Assembly (NCBI GenBank): GCA_015065605.1
Contig: SVPZ01000029.1
Coordinates: 1-32,217 of the forward strand
Direction: 5' to 3'
Origin: Oscillospiraceae bacterium
GTDB lineage: Bacteria; Bacillota; Clostridia; Oscillospirales; Acutalibacteraceae
Length of the DNA: 32,217 nt
Shown here: in pieces, positions 1 to 7,454 of the stretch
How the letters are laid out: each line of letters opens with the position of its first letter
Numbering within the stretch: position 1 is the stretch's first letter
Notes under the pieces: generated by a model
What the model was told of the DNA's origin: nothing
Database searches by the model: none
Seen by the model: the letters and a program-made list of their open reading frames with translations, nothing else
Made by a program: the position numbers and the translations under genes

Positions 1-30
1 TCGTGTTTGCTTAATTTTATATTCCATATA

Positions 31-59
31 ATTATACATCAAAGTTTAATTTTTTTCAA
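31..59 (-). promoter_or_regulatory. Divergent sigma-A-type promoter leaving the left edge
   Basis: Read on the minus strand, TTGAAA (59-54) is followed by a 17-base spacer and a perfect TATAAT (36-31). It would drive a gene to the left of the window, divergent from murI. No coding sequence for that gene is visible. Confidence 0.6.
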
Positions 60-86
60 GTAGAACATAAAGATAATATTTTGCTA

Positions 87-115
87 TTGCAGTTAATAAA
101 AAAATATGTTATTAT
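87..115 (+). promoter_or_regulatory. Promoter of murI-DUF1934-argS
   Basis: TTGCAG (87-92), a 17-base spacer and TATTAT (110-115). The predicted start of transcription, near 122, lies just upstream of the Shine-Dalgarno AAGGGGGAGA (133-142) of murI. Confidence 0.55.
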
Positions 116-147
116 ATAGTGTAATTATATATAAGGGGGAGATTTTT

Positions 148-966
148 TTGGCTGATAACCGTCCAATAGGTGTTTTCGACTCGGGACTAGGCGGTCTTAC
201 GGTAGTAAAAGAAATTTTGAACGTCTTGCCAAATGAAGATATTATCTATTTTGGTGATACCGACCGTGTTCCATACGGTACGAAAAGCCGTGACACCATA
301 AGAAGATATGCCCGTCAGGACGAAGCCTTTTTGCTTAGTCAGAACGTAAAGCTTATTGTTGCAGCCTGCGGTACCGTTAGTTCGGTTGCAAGTGATATAG
401 GCGAACAACTCCCCGTACCTTACGTTGAGGTTGTATCTCACGCCGCAAAAGCCGCTGTAAAAGCCACCAAAAACGGTAAAATCGGTGTTATAGGCACGTC
501 TGCAACCGTTATGAGCGGTGAACACAAACGCGTTATAGAAAATCTTTTACCCTCTGCAAAGGTTTACGTTCAGAGTTGCACCCTTTTCGTTCCTCTTGTA
601 GAATCGGGATTTACAGACGAAAAGGACGTTATCGTTTATGAAACGGTCAAGCGTTATCTTGAACCGCTTAAAGAAGCAGGCGTTGACACGCTTATTTTAG
701 GCTGTACCCACTACCCCGTTTTGAGCAGAGCCATTAAGCGATATATGGGAGAAAACGTTACGCTTATTAATGCAGGAATTTCTACCGCTTATGCAGTTAA
801 AGAAATACTTTCCGAAAAATCTTTATTAAACGACTCCCAAAATCCTTCTGTTCAAAGGTATTTTGTCAGCGACGTCACCCCTTCGTTTAAAACTACCGCT
901 CATCTGCTTTTAGGTGCAGAGCCTACAGAGGAGCAACTCAGTCAGGTGGATATTGAAAAGCTATGA
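148..966 (+). CDS. murI: Glutamate racemase MurI
   Basis: Interconverts L- and D-glutamate to supply D-Glu for peptidoglycan; cytosolic. The N-terminal motif GVFDSGLGGLTV and the second catalytic region LGCTHYPVL (Cys186, His188) are typical of Asp/Glu racemases. The first catalytic cysteine is Cys74 in AACGTVSS, where most MurI have C-N-T; the Asn is replaced by Gly. I chose the TTG at 148 because AAGGGGGAGA lies six bases upstream, giving 272 residues, the usual length. The longer reading from ATG 106 adds 14 residues that begin almost on the promoter -10 box and have no ribosome site. The stop overlaps the next ATG by four bases (ATGA), so the genes are translationally coupled. Confidence 0.93.
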   Translation: MADNRPIGVFDSGLGGLTVVKEILNVLPNEDIIYFGDTDRVPYGTKSRDTIRRYARQDEAFLLSQNVKLIVAACGTVSSVASDIGEQLPVPYVEVVSHAAKAAVKATKNGKIGVIGTSATVMSGEHKRVIENLLPSAKVYVQSCTLFVPLVESGFTDEKDVIVYETVKRYLEPLKEAGVDTLILGCTHYPVLSRAIKRYMGENVTLINAGISTAYAVKEILSEKSLLNDSQNPSVQRYFVSDVTPSFKTTAHLLLGAEPTEEQLSQVDIEKL

Positions 967-1376
967 AAAACGTAACAGTTTCGATTAAGGGTTATCAAAG
1001 TATTGATACCGATGAGGACGTTGTTGAACTCAAAACCGTCGGAACCTACAACTTCAAAAATGATAAATACTATATCTTCTATGATGAAATAAACGAAGAC
1101 GGGGCAAAAACTCAGACGATGCTCAAGGTGGGTGAAAACGTTGCAGTGCTTAAACGGACAGGCGCTATCGACAGCCAAATGGTTATTGAAGTAGGAAAAC
1201 GCAACAGTTCGGTTTATCAAACCCCTATGGGTGAGTTTTTTATGGACATCTACGGAGAACAGGTCAAAAGCACTTTAAACGAAAACGGCGGATCGGTTTC
1301 ACTTATTTATTCCTTAAATATGAACGCCACCCCCGTTGGAAGAAACAGAATAGAAATTACCGTAAAAGAGGTTTAA
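963..1376 (+). CDS. DUF1934 (YwiB-like) beta-barrel protein
   Basis: A 137-residue protein resembling Bacillus YwiB / DUF1934, a small lipocalin-like beta-barrel family often encoded beside argS in Firmicutes. Visible features match: an N-terminal strand (VTVSIKGYQS), a central YIFYDE strand, and the C-terminal half with TPMGEFFMDIYG followed by a run ending in a strand that begins EITVKEV. There is no signal peptide or membrane segment. It overlaps murI by four bases and sits four bases before argS, so it is the middle gene of one operon. Its function is not known; family assignment is by pattern and neighbourhood. Confidence 0.75.
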   Translation: MKNVTVSIKGYQSIDTDEDVVELKTVGTYNFKNDKYYIFYDEINEDGAKTQTMLKVGENVAVLKRTGAIDSQMVIEVGKRNSSVYQTPMGEFFMDIYGEQVKSTLNENGGSVSLIYSLNMNATPVGRNRIEITVKEV

Positions 1377-1380
1377 ATTT

Positions 1381-3066
1381 ATGTCACTATTAGTAAATAA
1401 CGCAAAAAAGCAAATTAAAGACGTTATAGTAAACGCTGCTCAAAAGGCTATGAGCGAAGGTCTTTTATGCGAGGCGGAGTTAACTGATTTCAACATTGAA
1501 ATCCCCGCTTCACGAGAGCACGGCGACTATGCCGTTAATGCGGCGCTCGTATGGGCTCGCGCTTTAAAGAATGCTCCAAGAAAAATTGCAGAAACCGTTA
1601 TGGCAAATGCAGATTTAGAGGGCAGTTATATTGAAAAATTTGAAATTGCAGGCCCCGGTTTTATAAACTTCTTTTTAAATGATAAATACTATGCCGATAT
1701 TCTTTGCGATATTGACGAAAAGAAGGAAAAATACGGTGAAAGCGGTTTCGGGGAAAACAAAAAGGTATTGGTTGAATTCGTTTCGGCAAACCCCACAGGC
1801 CCCATGCATATCGGTAATGCAAGAGGCGGTGCGCTCGGTGACTGTCTTGCCGCAGTTATGGAAAAGGCAGGATACTACGTTGAAAGAGAATTTTATATTA
1901 ACGACGCAGGTAATCAGATAAATAAATTCGGTCTTTCCCTTTCCCTTCGTTATCAGCAGATTTTTGATAACAGCGTTGAAATGCCCGAGGACTCTTACCA
2001 CGGCGCCGATATTATTGCTCACGCTGAAAACTTCGCCGCAATTCATAATGATAAATTCATAAATTGCTCCGAAGAAGAAAGAAGAAAAGCCTTAGTTGAA
2101 TTTGCTTTACCCAAGAACATTCAGGGACTTCACGATGACCTTTTAAAATACAGAATTGAGTATAATACCTGGTTCAGAGAAAGCACCCTCCACGCTAACG
2201 GCGAAGCAAAGAGAATTATCGAGCTTTTAAAGGGAAGCGGTCACACCTACGTAGAAGAGGATGCTCTTTGGTTTAAGGGCGAGGATTTCGGAAGCGATAA
2301 CTTCGTACTTGTGAGAAGCAACGGTGTTCCCACCTACATTGTACCCGATATTGCATATCATTATAACAAGCTCGTAACCCGTGGCTTTGATAAGGCTATT
2401 GATATTTTGGGCGCAGACCATCACGGTTACGTTCCCCGTCTTAAAGGCGCGCTGACTGCACTGGGTGTTGACAGTTCCCGTTTGGACGTTGTGCTTATGC
2501 AGATGGTACGTCTTGTTAAGGATGGCGAAATCATAAAGGCAAGTAAGCGTAGCGGTAAGGCTATTACACTTGTTACACTTCTTGAAGAAGTACCCATTGA
2601 TGCCGCACGTTTCTTCTTTAACCTGAGAGAGCCTAATTCTCACTTTGATTTTGATTTAGACCTTGCTATTGAAGAGTCCAATAAAAACCCCGTATATTAC
2701 GTACAGTACGCTTATGCGCGTATTTGCAGTATTATAAGAAATCTTTCAGCAGACGGCATTACACAAAGAAAATGCACTTCTGACGAGCTTTGCAAATTAA
2801 ATACCGCCGAAGAAAGAGAATTAACTATTCATCTTGCAGATTATACAAATGAAATTATTGCCGCCGCAAAGGCTTATGACCCTGCTAAGATTACTCACTA
2901 CGTAGAAGAACTTGCTACAAAGTTCCATAAGTTCTATAACTCCTGCCGTGTTAAAGGCGACGACGAAGGACTTATGCAAGCCCGTCTTACACTTTGCACA
3001 AACACCGCAACGGTTATCAAGAACGTACTTGATTTGCTGAAAATTTCCGCTCCCGAAACAATGTAA
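1381..3066 (+). CDS. argS: Arginyl-tRNA synthetase
   Basis: Class I aminoacyl-tRNA synthetase charging tRNA-Arg; 561 residues, normal for the bacterial enzyme. The N-terminal tRNA-binding region carries REHGDYAVN and EIAGPGFINFFL. The HIGH signature is HIGN at residues 143-146 within NPTGPMHIGNARGG. The KMSKS equivalent is KASKRSGK, which follows DGEII. The C-terminal DALR anticodon-binding domain contains YVQYAYARICSI and ends in RLTLC..NVLDLLKISAPE. ATG 1381 is preceded by AGAGG in the tail of the DUF1934 gene. It is the last gene of the operon and is followed by a strong terminator. Confidence 0.97.
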   Translation: MSLLVNNAKKQIKDVIVNAAQKAMSEGLLCEAELTDFNIEIPASREHGDYAVNAALVWARALKNAPRKIAETVMANADLEGSYIEKFEIAGPGFINFFLNDKYYADILCDIDEKKEKYGESGFGENKKVLVEFVSANPTGPMHIGNARGGALGDCLAAVMEKAGYYVEREFYINDAGNQINKFGLSLSLRYQQIFDNSVEMPEDSYHGADIIAHAENFAAIHNDKFINCSEEERRKALVEFALPKNIQGLHDDLLKYRIEYNTWFRESTLHANGEAKRIIELLKGSGHTYVEEDALWFKGEDFGSDNFVLVRSNGVPTYIVPDIAYHYNKLVTRGFDKAIDILGADHHGYVPRLKGALTALGVDSSRLDVVLMQMVRLVKDGEIIKASKRSGKAITLVTLLEEVPIDAARFFFNLREPNSHFDFDLDLAIEESNKNPVYYVQYAYARICSIIRNLSADGITQRKCTSDELCKLNTAEERELTIHLADYTNEIIAAAKAYDPAKITHYVEELATKFHKFYNSCRVKGDDEGLMQARLTLCTNTATVIKNVLDLLKISAPETM

Positions 3067-3090
3067 AATTTATAATCAATAAACTAAAGC

Positions 3091-3132
3091 CACCCGAAAA
3101 GAGTTTTTGCGTTTCTTTTCGGGTGTTTTTTT
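3091..3132 (+). terminator. Rho-independent terminator of argS
   Basis: A perfect 12-bp stem CACCCGAAAAGA / TCTTTTCGGGTG (3091-3102 with 3114-3125), an 11-base loop and a run of seven T, 25 bases after the argS stop. Confidence 0.93.
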
Positions 3133-3170
3133 GTCGATATATTGGAAAGTTGGATAAAAAAACATAAGTC

Positions 3171-3369
3171 TGTACACACCTTGTACACCTCTTGTACACC
3201 CGTTTGTACACACGAAAAGCCTTTATTTATAAGGGTTTTAAGCCTAAAGTGTACAAAGTGTACATCATTTCTATAAAAGATTATAAATTAAAAAAATATT
3301 ATATTTTTTATATTTAAAAAATAAATATACAAAGTAACGTTTTTATGTTTACATTGTTTACATAACCGC
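3171..3369. repeat. Intergenic element, copy A (TGTACAC words)
   Basis: Left block: four TGTACAC words at 3171, 3182, 3193 and 3205 (steps of 11, 11, 12). Conserved core around CCTTTATTTATAAGG. Right block: two GTGTACA words at 3249 and 3258 (step 9). Then an AT-rich tail (3265-3369) almost identical to 3957-4063, ending in two TTTACAT words nine bases apart. No open frame runs through it. It is paired with copy B at 3888-4063, which has the same layout but different words. Confidence 0.75.
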
Positions 3370-3375
3370 AAAAAA

Positions 3376-3740
3376 CGGGATGTCGGCAAGCGCCATCCCC
3401 TACGAAACGTCAATAAATCTTTACGGCTACATTGTAGGGGCTGATGCCCACATCAGCCCGAAAAAACAATGATTTTTTGTGATATAAAACGGGACGATGT
3501 GGGCATCGTCCCCTACGAAATGAAAATAAATTTTTGCGGCGACGGTGTAGGGGCAAACGTCCTCGGTTGCCCGAAGAGAAAACAATCCTCCCACCGACAT
3601 ACGTCGGTCCCCCCTCCTTTGCACAAGGAGGGCAAAATAAAGGCTCCTTTGTGTAAAGGGAGCTGTCACGAAAGTGACTGAGGGATTGTTAGGATGTAGA
3701 GGACGCCATCCCCTACGAATTACAAACAAATCTTTACGGC
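3376..3740. repeat. GTAGGGG / CCCCTAC hairpin repeats
   Basis: Three diverged copies of a ~36-bp module, CCCCTACGAA followed by AT-rich sequence to TTTACGGC or TTTGCGGC, begin near 3397, 3509 and 3708. Each is preceded by a hairpin of changing sequence such as GACGATG TGGG CATCGTC (near 3492-3508). Inverted GTAGGGG copies occur at 3434 and 3547; one is followed by CTGATG CCCA CATCAG. Open frames here have low-complexity products and are not genes. Similar dispersed repeats are familiar from gut Clostridia. Confidence 0.7.
3581..3690. mobile_element. 110-bp MITE-like element of four hairpins
   Basis: The ends are inverted repeats AACAATCC (3581-3588) and GGATTGTT (3683-3690). Inside, four hairpins follow one another: ACCGAC ATAC GTCGGT; a GGAGGG stem with loop near GCAC; a GCTCC/GGGAGC stem; and GTCAC GAAA GTGAC with a GNRA loop. 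It codes for nothing and interrupts the GTAGGGG repeats. It resembles small non-autonomous elements common in Clostridia; no target duplication was established. Confidence 0.6.
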
Positions 3741-3770
3741 ATTTACATAACATTTTTAGACTATACTAAC

Positions 3771-3832
3771 ATTGCCTCCATCTGTCGAGGGAGGTGGATT
3801 TTTGCAAGGCAAAAAGACGGAAGGAGAGGAAT
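3771..3832. repeat. Purine-rich hairpin repeat fragment
   Basis: Contains CCTCC...GGGAGG around CTGTCGA, then GGATTTTTGC..GCAAAAAGACGGAAGGAGAG. It resembles a dispersed intergenic repeat of gut Clostridia; only one copy is in this window, so the assignment rests on recollection of the family. Confidence 0.4.
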
Positions 3833-3887
3833 AAATATATAAAAATTACGGCACGGTAAGGGGCTGGATTAAACAAAAACAATGAGA

Positions 3888-4063
3888 ATGTTTGGAGAAT
3901 GTTTGGTAAAAAACCCTTTATTTATAAGGCTTTCAGCCATTATCAAACATACCAAACATCATTTCTATAAAAGATTTTAAATTAAAAAAAATATTATATT
4001 TTTATATTAGAAAAATAAATATACAAAGTAACGTTTTTATGTTTACATTGTTTACATAACCGC
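3888..4063. repeat. Intergenic element, copy B (ATGTTTGG words)
   Basis: Same architecture as copy A. Left block: ATGTTTGG at 3888 and 3899 (step 11). Core: CCCTTTATTTATAAGGC. Right block: CAAACAT at 3944 and 3953 (step 9), the reverse complement of the left word. Tail 3957-4063 nearly identical to 3265-3369, ending in two TTTACAT words nine bases apart. The words have changed but their complementarity and spacing have not. Confidence 0.75.
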
Positions 4064-4095
4064 CCAACACGATGGCATCTATAAACATTCCCGTC

Positions 4096-4130
4096 TATTC
4101 CCTAATCCCTATTCCCTATTCCCTATTCCC
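4096..4130. repeat. TATTCCC heptamer tandem array
   Basis: Five head-to-tail 7-bp units at 4096, 4103 (TAATCCC), 4110, 4117 and 4124. It lies directly beyond the tsf terminator. No function can be inferred; slippage could change copy number. Confidence 0.8.
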
Positions 4131-4131
4131 T

Positions 4132-4160
4132 AAAAAAAACTCCGAACTAAAAGTTCGGAG
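4132..4160 (-). terminator. Terminator of rpsB-tsf
   Basis: On the minus strand an 8-bp stem CTCCGAAC / GTTCGGAG with a five-base loop is followed by eight U (4139-4132). It begins 12 bases after the tsf stop, so pyrH and frr, which often follow tsf, are not in this unit. Confidence 0.92.
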
Positions 4161-4171
4161 ATTTTTTACAA

Positions 4172-5083
4172 TTATTTTGCCATTGCAGCAACTTCAGCAG
4201 CGAAATCGTCAACGCGCTTTTCAATACCTTCGCCCTTTTCGAAACGAACGTAGGAAGCGATCTTAACGGGAGTGCCGATAGCCTTAGCAACACTTTCAAC
4301 GTACTTACCAACGGTAAAGTCACCGTCGATAACGTACTGCTGTTCAACAAGGCAGTTTTCCTTGTAGTATTTGCCCATTTTGCCCTCAACGATTTTGCCG
4401 AGAACAGCTTCAGGCTTGTTAGCCATCTTAGGATCTTCTTTCATCTGAGCAACCATGATAGCCTTTTCTTTTTCGATTACTTCAGCAGGAACGCTTGCTT
4501 CATCAAGGAAAGCAGGGTTCATAGCAGCAATCTGCATTGCTACGTTCTTACCGCAAGCAACGAGTTCAGCGTTATCTGCATCAGCTTCGGTTTCGAAGTT
4601 AACGAGAACACCGATTTTACCGCCGCCGTGGATGTAAGAAACAACCTTACCCTCGTAACGAACGAAACGACGAACTTTGATGTTTTCTCTGATAGCAAGG
4701 AAGAGTTCCTGTACCTTTTCTTCAACGGTCTGACCGTCTTTAGAAGCGGCAAGAAGAGCATCCATATCAGCAGGATTTTCATCAGCTACGATTTCAGCAA
4801 TCTCAGCAGCGAGAGCCTTGAAGCCGTCGCCGTTAGCAACGAAGTCGGTCTCGGAGTTTAACTCAACGAGAGCGCCTACGCCATTTTTAACGATAGCAGC
4901 AACAGTACCTTCAGCGGCAATTCTTCCGGACTTTTTAGCCTGAGAAGCAAGACCTTTTTCTCTGAGGTAGTCAACTGCAGCGTCCATATTTCCATCGCAC
5001 TCAACGAGAGCCTTTTTGCAGTCCATCATACCGCAACCGGTTTTCTCACGGAGAGCCTGTACGTCTTTAGCAGTAAAAGCCAT
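4172..5083 (-). CDS. tsf: Elongation factor Ts
   Basis: Guanine-nucleotide exchange factor for EF-Tu; 303 residues, full length. The N-terminal UBA-like domain starts TAKDVQALREKTGCGMMDCKKAL, followed by DAAVDYLREKG and the EF-Tu-binding motif ETDFVAN within the core. The HGGGKIGVLV strand and the C-terminal subdomain (LVEQQYVIDGDFTVGKYV) are present. ATG 5083 is preceded by AGAGGAAAAG. It lies 24 bases after rpsB and is the last gene of the operon. Confidence 0.97.
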   Translation of the reverse strand: MAFTAKDVQALREKTGCGMMDCKKALVECDGNMDAAVDYLREKGLASQAKKSGRIAAEGTVAAIVKNGVGALVELNSETDFVANGDGFKALAAEIAEIVADENPADMDALLAASKDGQTVEEKVQELFLAIRENIKVRRFVRYEGKVVSYIHGGGKIGVLVNFETEADADNAELVACGKNVAMQIAAMNPAFLDEASVPAEVIEKEKAIMVAQMKEDPKMANKPEAVLGKIVEGKMGKYYKENCLVEQQYVIDGDFTVGKYVESVAKAIGTPVKIASYVRFEKGEGIEKRVDDFAAEVAAMAK

Positions 5084-5107
5084 AATACTTTTCCTCTTTT
5101 CTAATAA

Positions 5108-5875
5108 TTATTCTGCAACTTCTTCTGCAGCTTCTTCTGCTACTTCTTCAACAGCTGCTTCTTCAGCAACCTCGGCAGCAGGTGCAGACTGTTCGCCCTG
5201 ACGGCCTTCGATAATAGCAGCGCCGATAGTTTCAGCGATAAGCTTTACAGCGCGGATAGCGTCGTCGTTACCGGGGATAACAGCATCAATTTCATCAGGA
5301 TCGCAGTTGGTATCAACGATAGCGATAATCGGAATACCGAGCTTCTTAGCTTCTGCAACAGCGATTCTTTCTTTTCTGGGGTCAACGATGAAGAGAGCGC
5401 CGGGGATCTTCTTCATATCCTTGATACCGCCAAGATATTTTTCAAGTTTTTCAATTTCAAGGTTAAGGCCAACAACTTCTTTCTTGGGGAGAAGATCGAA
5501 GGTACCGTCAGCTTCCATTTCTCTGAGCTGCTTTAAACGAGCAATTCTCTTCTGAATGGTGCTGAAGTTTGTGAGCATACCGCCAAGCCAACGAGCGTTA
5601 ACGTAAGGCATACCGCAATTTTCTGCTTCTTCCTTTACAGAATCCTGAGCCTGTTTCTTGGTACCTACAAAAAGGATATCCTTGCCTTCTGCAGAAATTT
5701 CACGAGCAAAAAGATAAGCTTCGTTTAACTTCTTAACGGTCTTCTGAAGGTCGATAATGTAAATACCGTTTCTTTCTGTGAAAATGTACTCAGCCATTTT
5801 CGGGTTCCAGCGACGAGTCTGATGTCCGAAATGAACACCGGCTTCGAGCAACTGTTTCATAGATACTACTGCCAT
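5108..5875 (-). CDS. rpsB: 30S ribosomal protein S2
   Basis: Small-subunit ribosomal protein S2. [16 protein letters not shown], the FVGTKKQAQ strand, [10 protein letters not shown], and [15 protein letters not shown] are all diagnostic. I chose ATG 5875 ([13 protein letters not shown]) because AGGAGG is seven bases upstream; a longer reading from 5914 adds 13 residues of leader sequence. The 255-residue protein ends in a repetitive Ala/Glu tail of about 30 residues ([18 protein letters not shown]), common in clostridial S2 and encoded by GCAGAAGAA-like repeats. It is the first gene of rpsB-tsf. Confidence 0.97.
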   Translation of the reverse strand: MAVVSMKQLLEAGVHFGHQTRRWNPKMAEYIFTERNGIYIIDLQKTVKKLNEAYLFAREISAEGKDILFVGTKKQAQDSVKEEAENCGMPYVNARWLGGMLTNFSTIQKRIARLKQLREMEADGTFDLLPKKEVVGLNLEIEKLEKYLGGIKDMKKIPGALFIVDPRKERIAVAEAKKLGIPIIAIVDTNCDPDEIDAVIPGNDDAIRAVKLIAETIGAAIIEGRQGEQSAPAAEVAEEAAVEEVAEEAAEEVAE

Positions 5876-5991
5876 TTTAATTCCTCCTAAGGTTAAAACC
5901 TCCACCCCGCTCACTACAGGTTACTCCGGCAAAAGAGACCTTCTGCGTAAAAGCGGAATGTGTGTATTATATTACTGCATAATAACGCAGC
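5876..5991 (-). promoter_or_regulatory. Long rpsB 5' leader
   Basis: About 115 nt separate the inferred start of transcription from the rpsB ATG. The leader has a small hairpin CTGC..GCAG just after the start, and the segment CTGCGT could instead pair with ACGCAG about 45 nt further on. S2 represses its own operon through the leader in E. coli; whether this leader does so cannot be judged from sequence alone. Confidence 0.35.
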
Positions 5992-5997
5992 TTGAAG

Positions 5998-6026
5998 ATT
6001 ATACCACATTTATTTTAAAATTGCAA
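5998..6026 (-). promoter_or_regulatory. Promoter of rpsB-tsf
   Basis: On the minus strand TTGCAA (6026-6021), a 17-base spacer and a perfect TATAAT (6003-5998). Confidence 0.8.
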
Positions 6027-6051
6027 GATATTTTTACAAAAAACTAAAAAA

Positions 6052-6080
6052 TTGACTATTTTATAAAAATGTTGTAAAAT
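6052..6080 (+). promoter_or_regulatory. Promoter of the DUF308 gene
   Basis: TTGACT (6052-6057), 17-base spacer, TAAAAT (6075-6080). The ATG at 6113 follows GAAGG at 6101-6105. It is back to back with the rpsB promoter. Confidence 0.75.
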
Positions 6081-6112
6081 ATAACTATAAAAAAATAAAA
6101 GAAGGCATTGTT

Positions 6113-6700
6113 ATGAAAATAAAATCAAAGAATTATTATCTTATTCCCGTATTTTCTTTGGCGCTCGGTCTTATAATGGTATTATTTCCGGAATTTGTGC
6201 AGACGGCTTTAAATTACGTTTTAGGTATCATTTTATTACTTATCAGTATTTTTCTTGCAATCCCCTATTTAAAAGCGGGAGATTTTCGTAATTGGACTTT
6301 ACTTATCCCTGCATCTTTAGTGGGCGCTTTCGGACTTTTCTTTATTCTTTATCCCGGACTTTTCACAAGAATACTTTGGGTATTTATCGGAAGCATATTA
6401 TTACTTGACGCCATAGGCAAGTTCTTCAGTTCTTTTGAAATGCGCCTTTCTAACCCCCGTGCATACCGTGTTAATATTGTGTGCGCCGCCGCAACCCTGA
6501 TTATCGCTTCCCTACTGATTTTCACACCCTTCGCCGAAAGAGCCATGATTGCTGTAAGCGGTGCTTTCCTTATTGCAAACGCAGTTTTTGATATAATAGC
6601 ATTCATTAATCTTGCCAACTTTAAAAGGCTGACCAAAAAAGGTAAAATAAAGAAAAACAAAGACGACAATATTGTAAGCGAACAGAATTTTGACGATTAA
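6113..6700 (+). CDS. DUF308 / HdeD-like membrane protein
   Basis: A 195-residue integral membrane protein with about six hydrophobic segments arranged as three similar pairs: roughly residues 8-25, 30-50, 60-80, 85-103, 120-140 and 145-170. The motif LYPGLFTRILWVFIG and the repeated pattern of paired helices resemble the HdeD/DUF308 family, whose biochemical role is unclear (acid resistance in E. coli HdeD). It ends in a lysine-rich cytoplasmic tail (KRLTKKGKIKKNKDD). It is a single-gene unit with its own promoter and a bidirectional terminator. Family is moderately sure; function is unknown. Confidence 0.75.
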   Translation: MKIKSKNYYLIPVFSLALGLIMVLFPEFVQTALNYVLGIILLLISIFLAIPYLKAGDFRNWTLLIPASLVGAFGLFFILYPGLFTRILWVFIGSILLLDAIGKFFSSFEMRLSNPRAYRVNIVCAAATLIIASLLIFTPFAERAMIAVSGAFLIANAVFDIIAFINLANFKRLTKKGKIKKNKDDNIVSEQNFDD

Positions 6701-6728
6701 AAAATAGGCTTCTTTTGAAGCCTATTTT
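6701..6728. terminator. Bidirectional terminator between convergent genes
   Basis: A 12-bp perfect stem AAAATAGGCTTC / GAAGCCTATTTT around a TTTT loop, with A and T runs on both sides. It serves the DUF308 gene (plus) and the seven-gene operon ending in the histidine phosphatase (minus). Confidence 0.92.
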
Positions 6729-6729
6729 T

Positions 6730-7443
6730 TTAAAACCTTAAATAATTACAATAATTGGTAGGAAGACCGTCTTTATAAATATGCGAATCGTTTGAAAGGG
6801 TTAGTATCTTTGGAACGCTAATTCCGTCTTCGTTTTTAAATTCAATAACCGTTACTCCTGAATGAGTAGTATCAAAATGCATAGAAAAAACAGGATAAGG
6901 AATATCAAGTATATGGCTTAAAAACGCAAGTCCAAAGCCCTGATGAGCAAAAAGTGCAACTCTATCGTTATTATCATTAAGCACTTTATATGTACCCGTA
7001 CCTTCAATATGTTCATATCCGAGATTTTTAAAGAATTGGTCGCTTTCCTTTGCTACTCGTTTAAGCCCGACTTCAAAATTATTTTCCTTAAAGCCGGGAT
7101 GGGTGTACCATTTATCGTGAAGCGCCAAAACCTCGGGGCTTAATAAAAGTTTTCGGGTATCTTCATCCTGAAAAGCCCATTTTCTGCCGTTTTCGGTAAC
7201 AACAGTAAGCTCCCGCCAAGCGTGACCCTCGTTACAAAAATCCAGTTTTTCTATATCCTTTTTAAGTATTTCGGCAGTAGGAACGGCTGTCTGATAAGCT
7301 CTGTTAGAGGTGGAGGAATAGATTTTATCAATTCCGTAAAGAGAAAGTCTTTTAGCAACCGCCTCCGCCTGACGATGTCCAAGTGGTGTGAGTTCATCGG
7401 GATTATAGGTCGGATCTCCGTGTCTTACATAAAAAAACAGCAT
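6730..7443 (-). CDS. Histidine phosphatase family protein
   Basis: A branch-1 histidine phosphatase (phosphoglycerate-mutase-like fold) of 237 residues, cytosolic. The phosphorylated histidine is His8 in YVRHGDPTYN; ELTPLGHRQAEAVAKRL follows, then the acid region HAWRELTV and the second histidine in LFAHQGFG. I chose ATG 7443 because AGGAG is eight bases upstream; a GTG at 7452 would overlap that site. It is the last gene of the operon, 11 bases after the MBL-fold gene. Substrate cannot be told: this class includes sugar-phosphate and nucleotide phosphatases. Confidence 0.85.
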   Translation of the reverse strand: MLFFYVRHGDPTYNPDELTPLGHRQAEAVAKRLSLYGIDKIYSSTSNRAYQTAVPTAEILKKDIEKLDFCNEGHAWRELTVVTENGRKWAFQDEDTRKLLLSPEVLALHDKWYTHPGFKENNFEVGLKRVAKESDQFFKNLGYEHIEGTGTYKVLNDNNDRVALFAHQGFGLAFLSHILDIPYPVFSMHFDTTHSGVTVIEFKNEDGISVPKILTLSNDSHIYKDGLPTNYCNYLRF

Positions 7444-7454
7444 TTTTAACACTC

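Noticed and set aside
3171-3264. CRISPR-like array of TGTACAC words
   Set aside because: The words are 7 bases with spacers of 2-5 bases, far too short for CRISPR, and no cas gene is present.
3427-3753. Minus-strand open frame of 108 residues and the plus-strand frame at 3469-3681
   Set aside because: They run across known-type intergenic repeats, have low-complexity products, no ribosome site and no codon-use support.
4072-4266. Open frame across the TATTCCC array into tsf
   Set aside because: Antisense to the end of tsf and made of the heptamer repeat and terminator.
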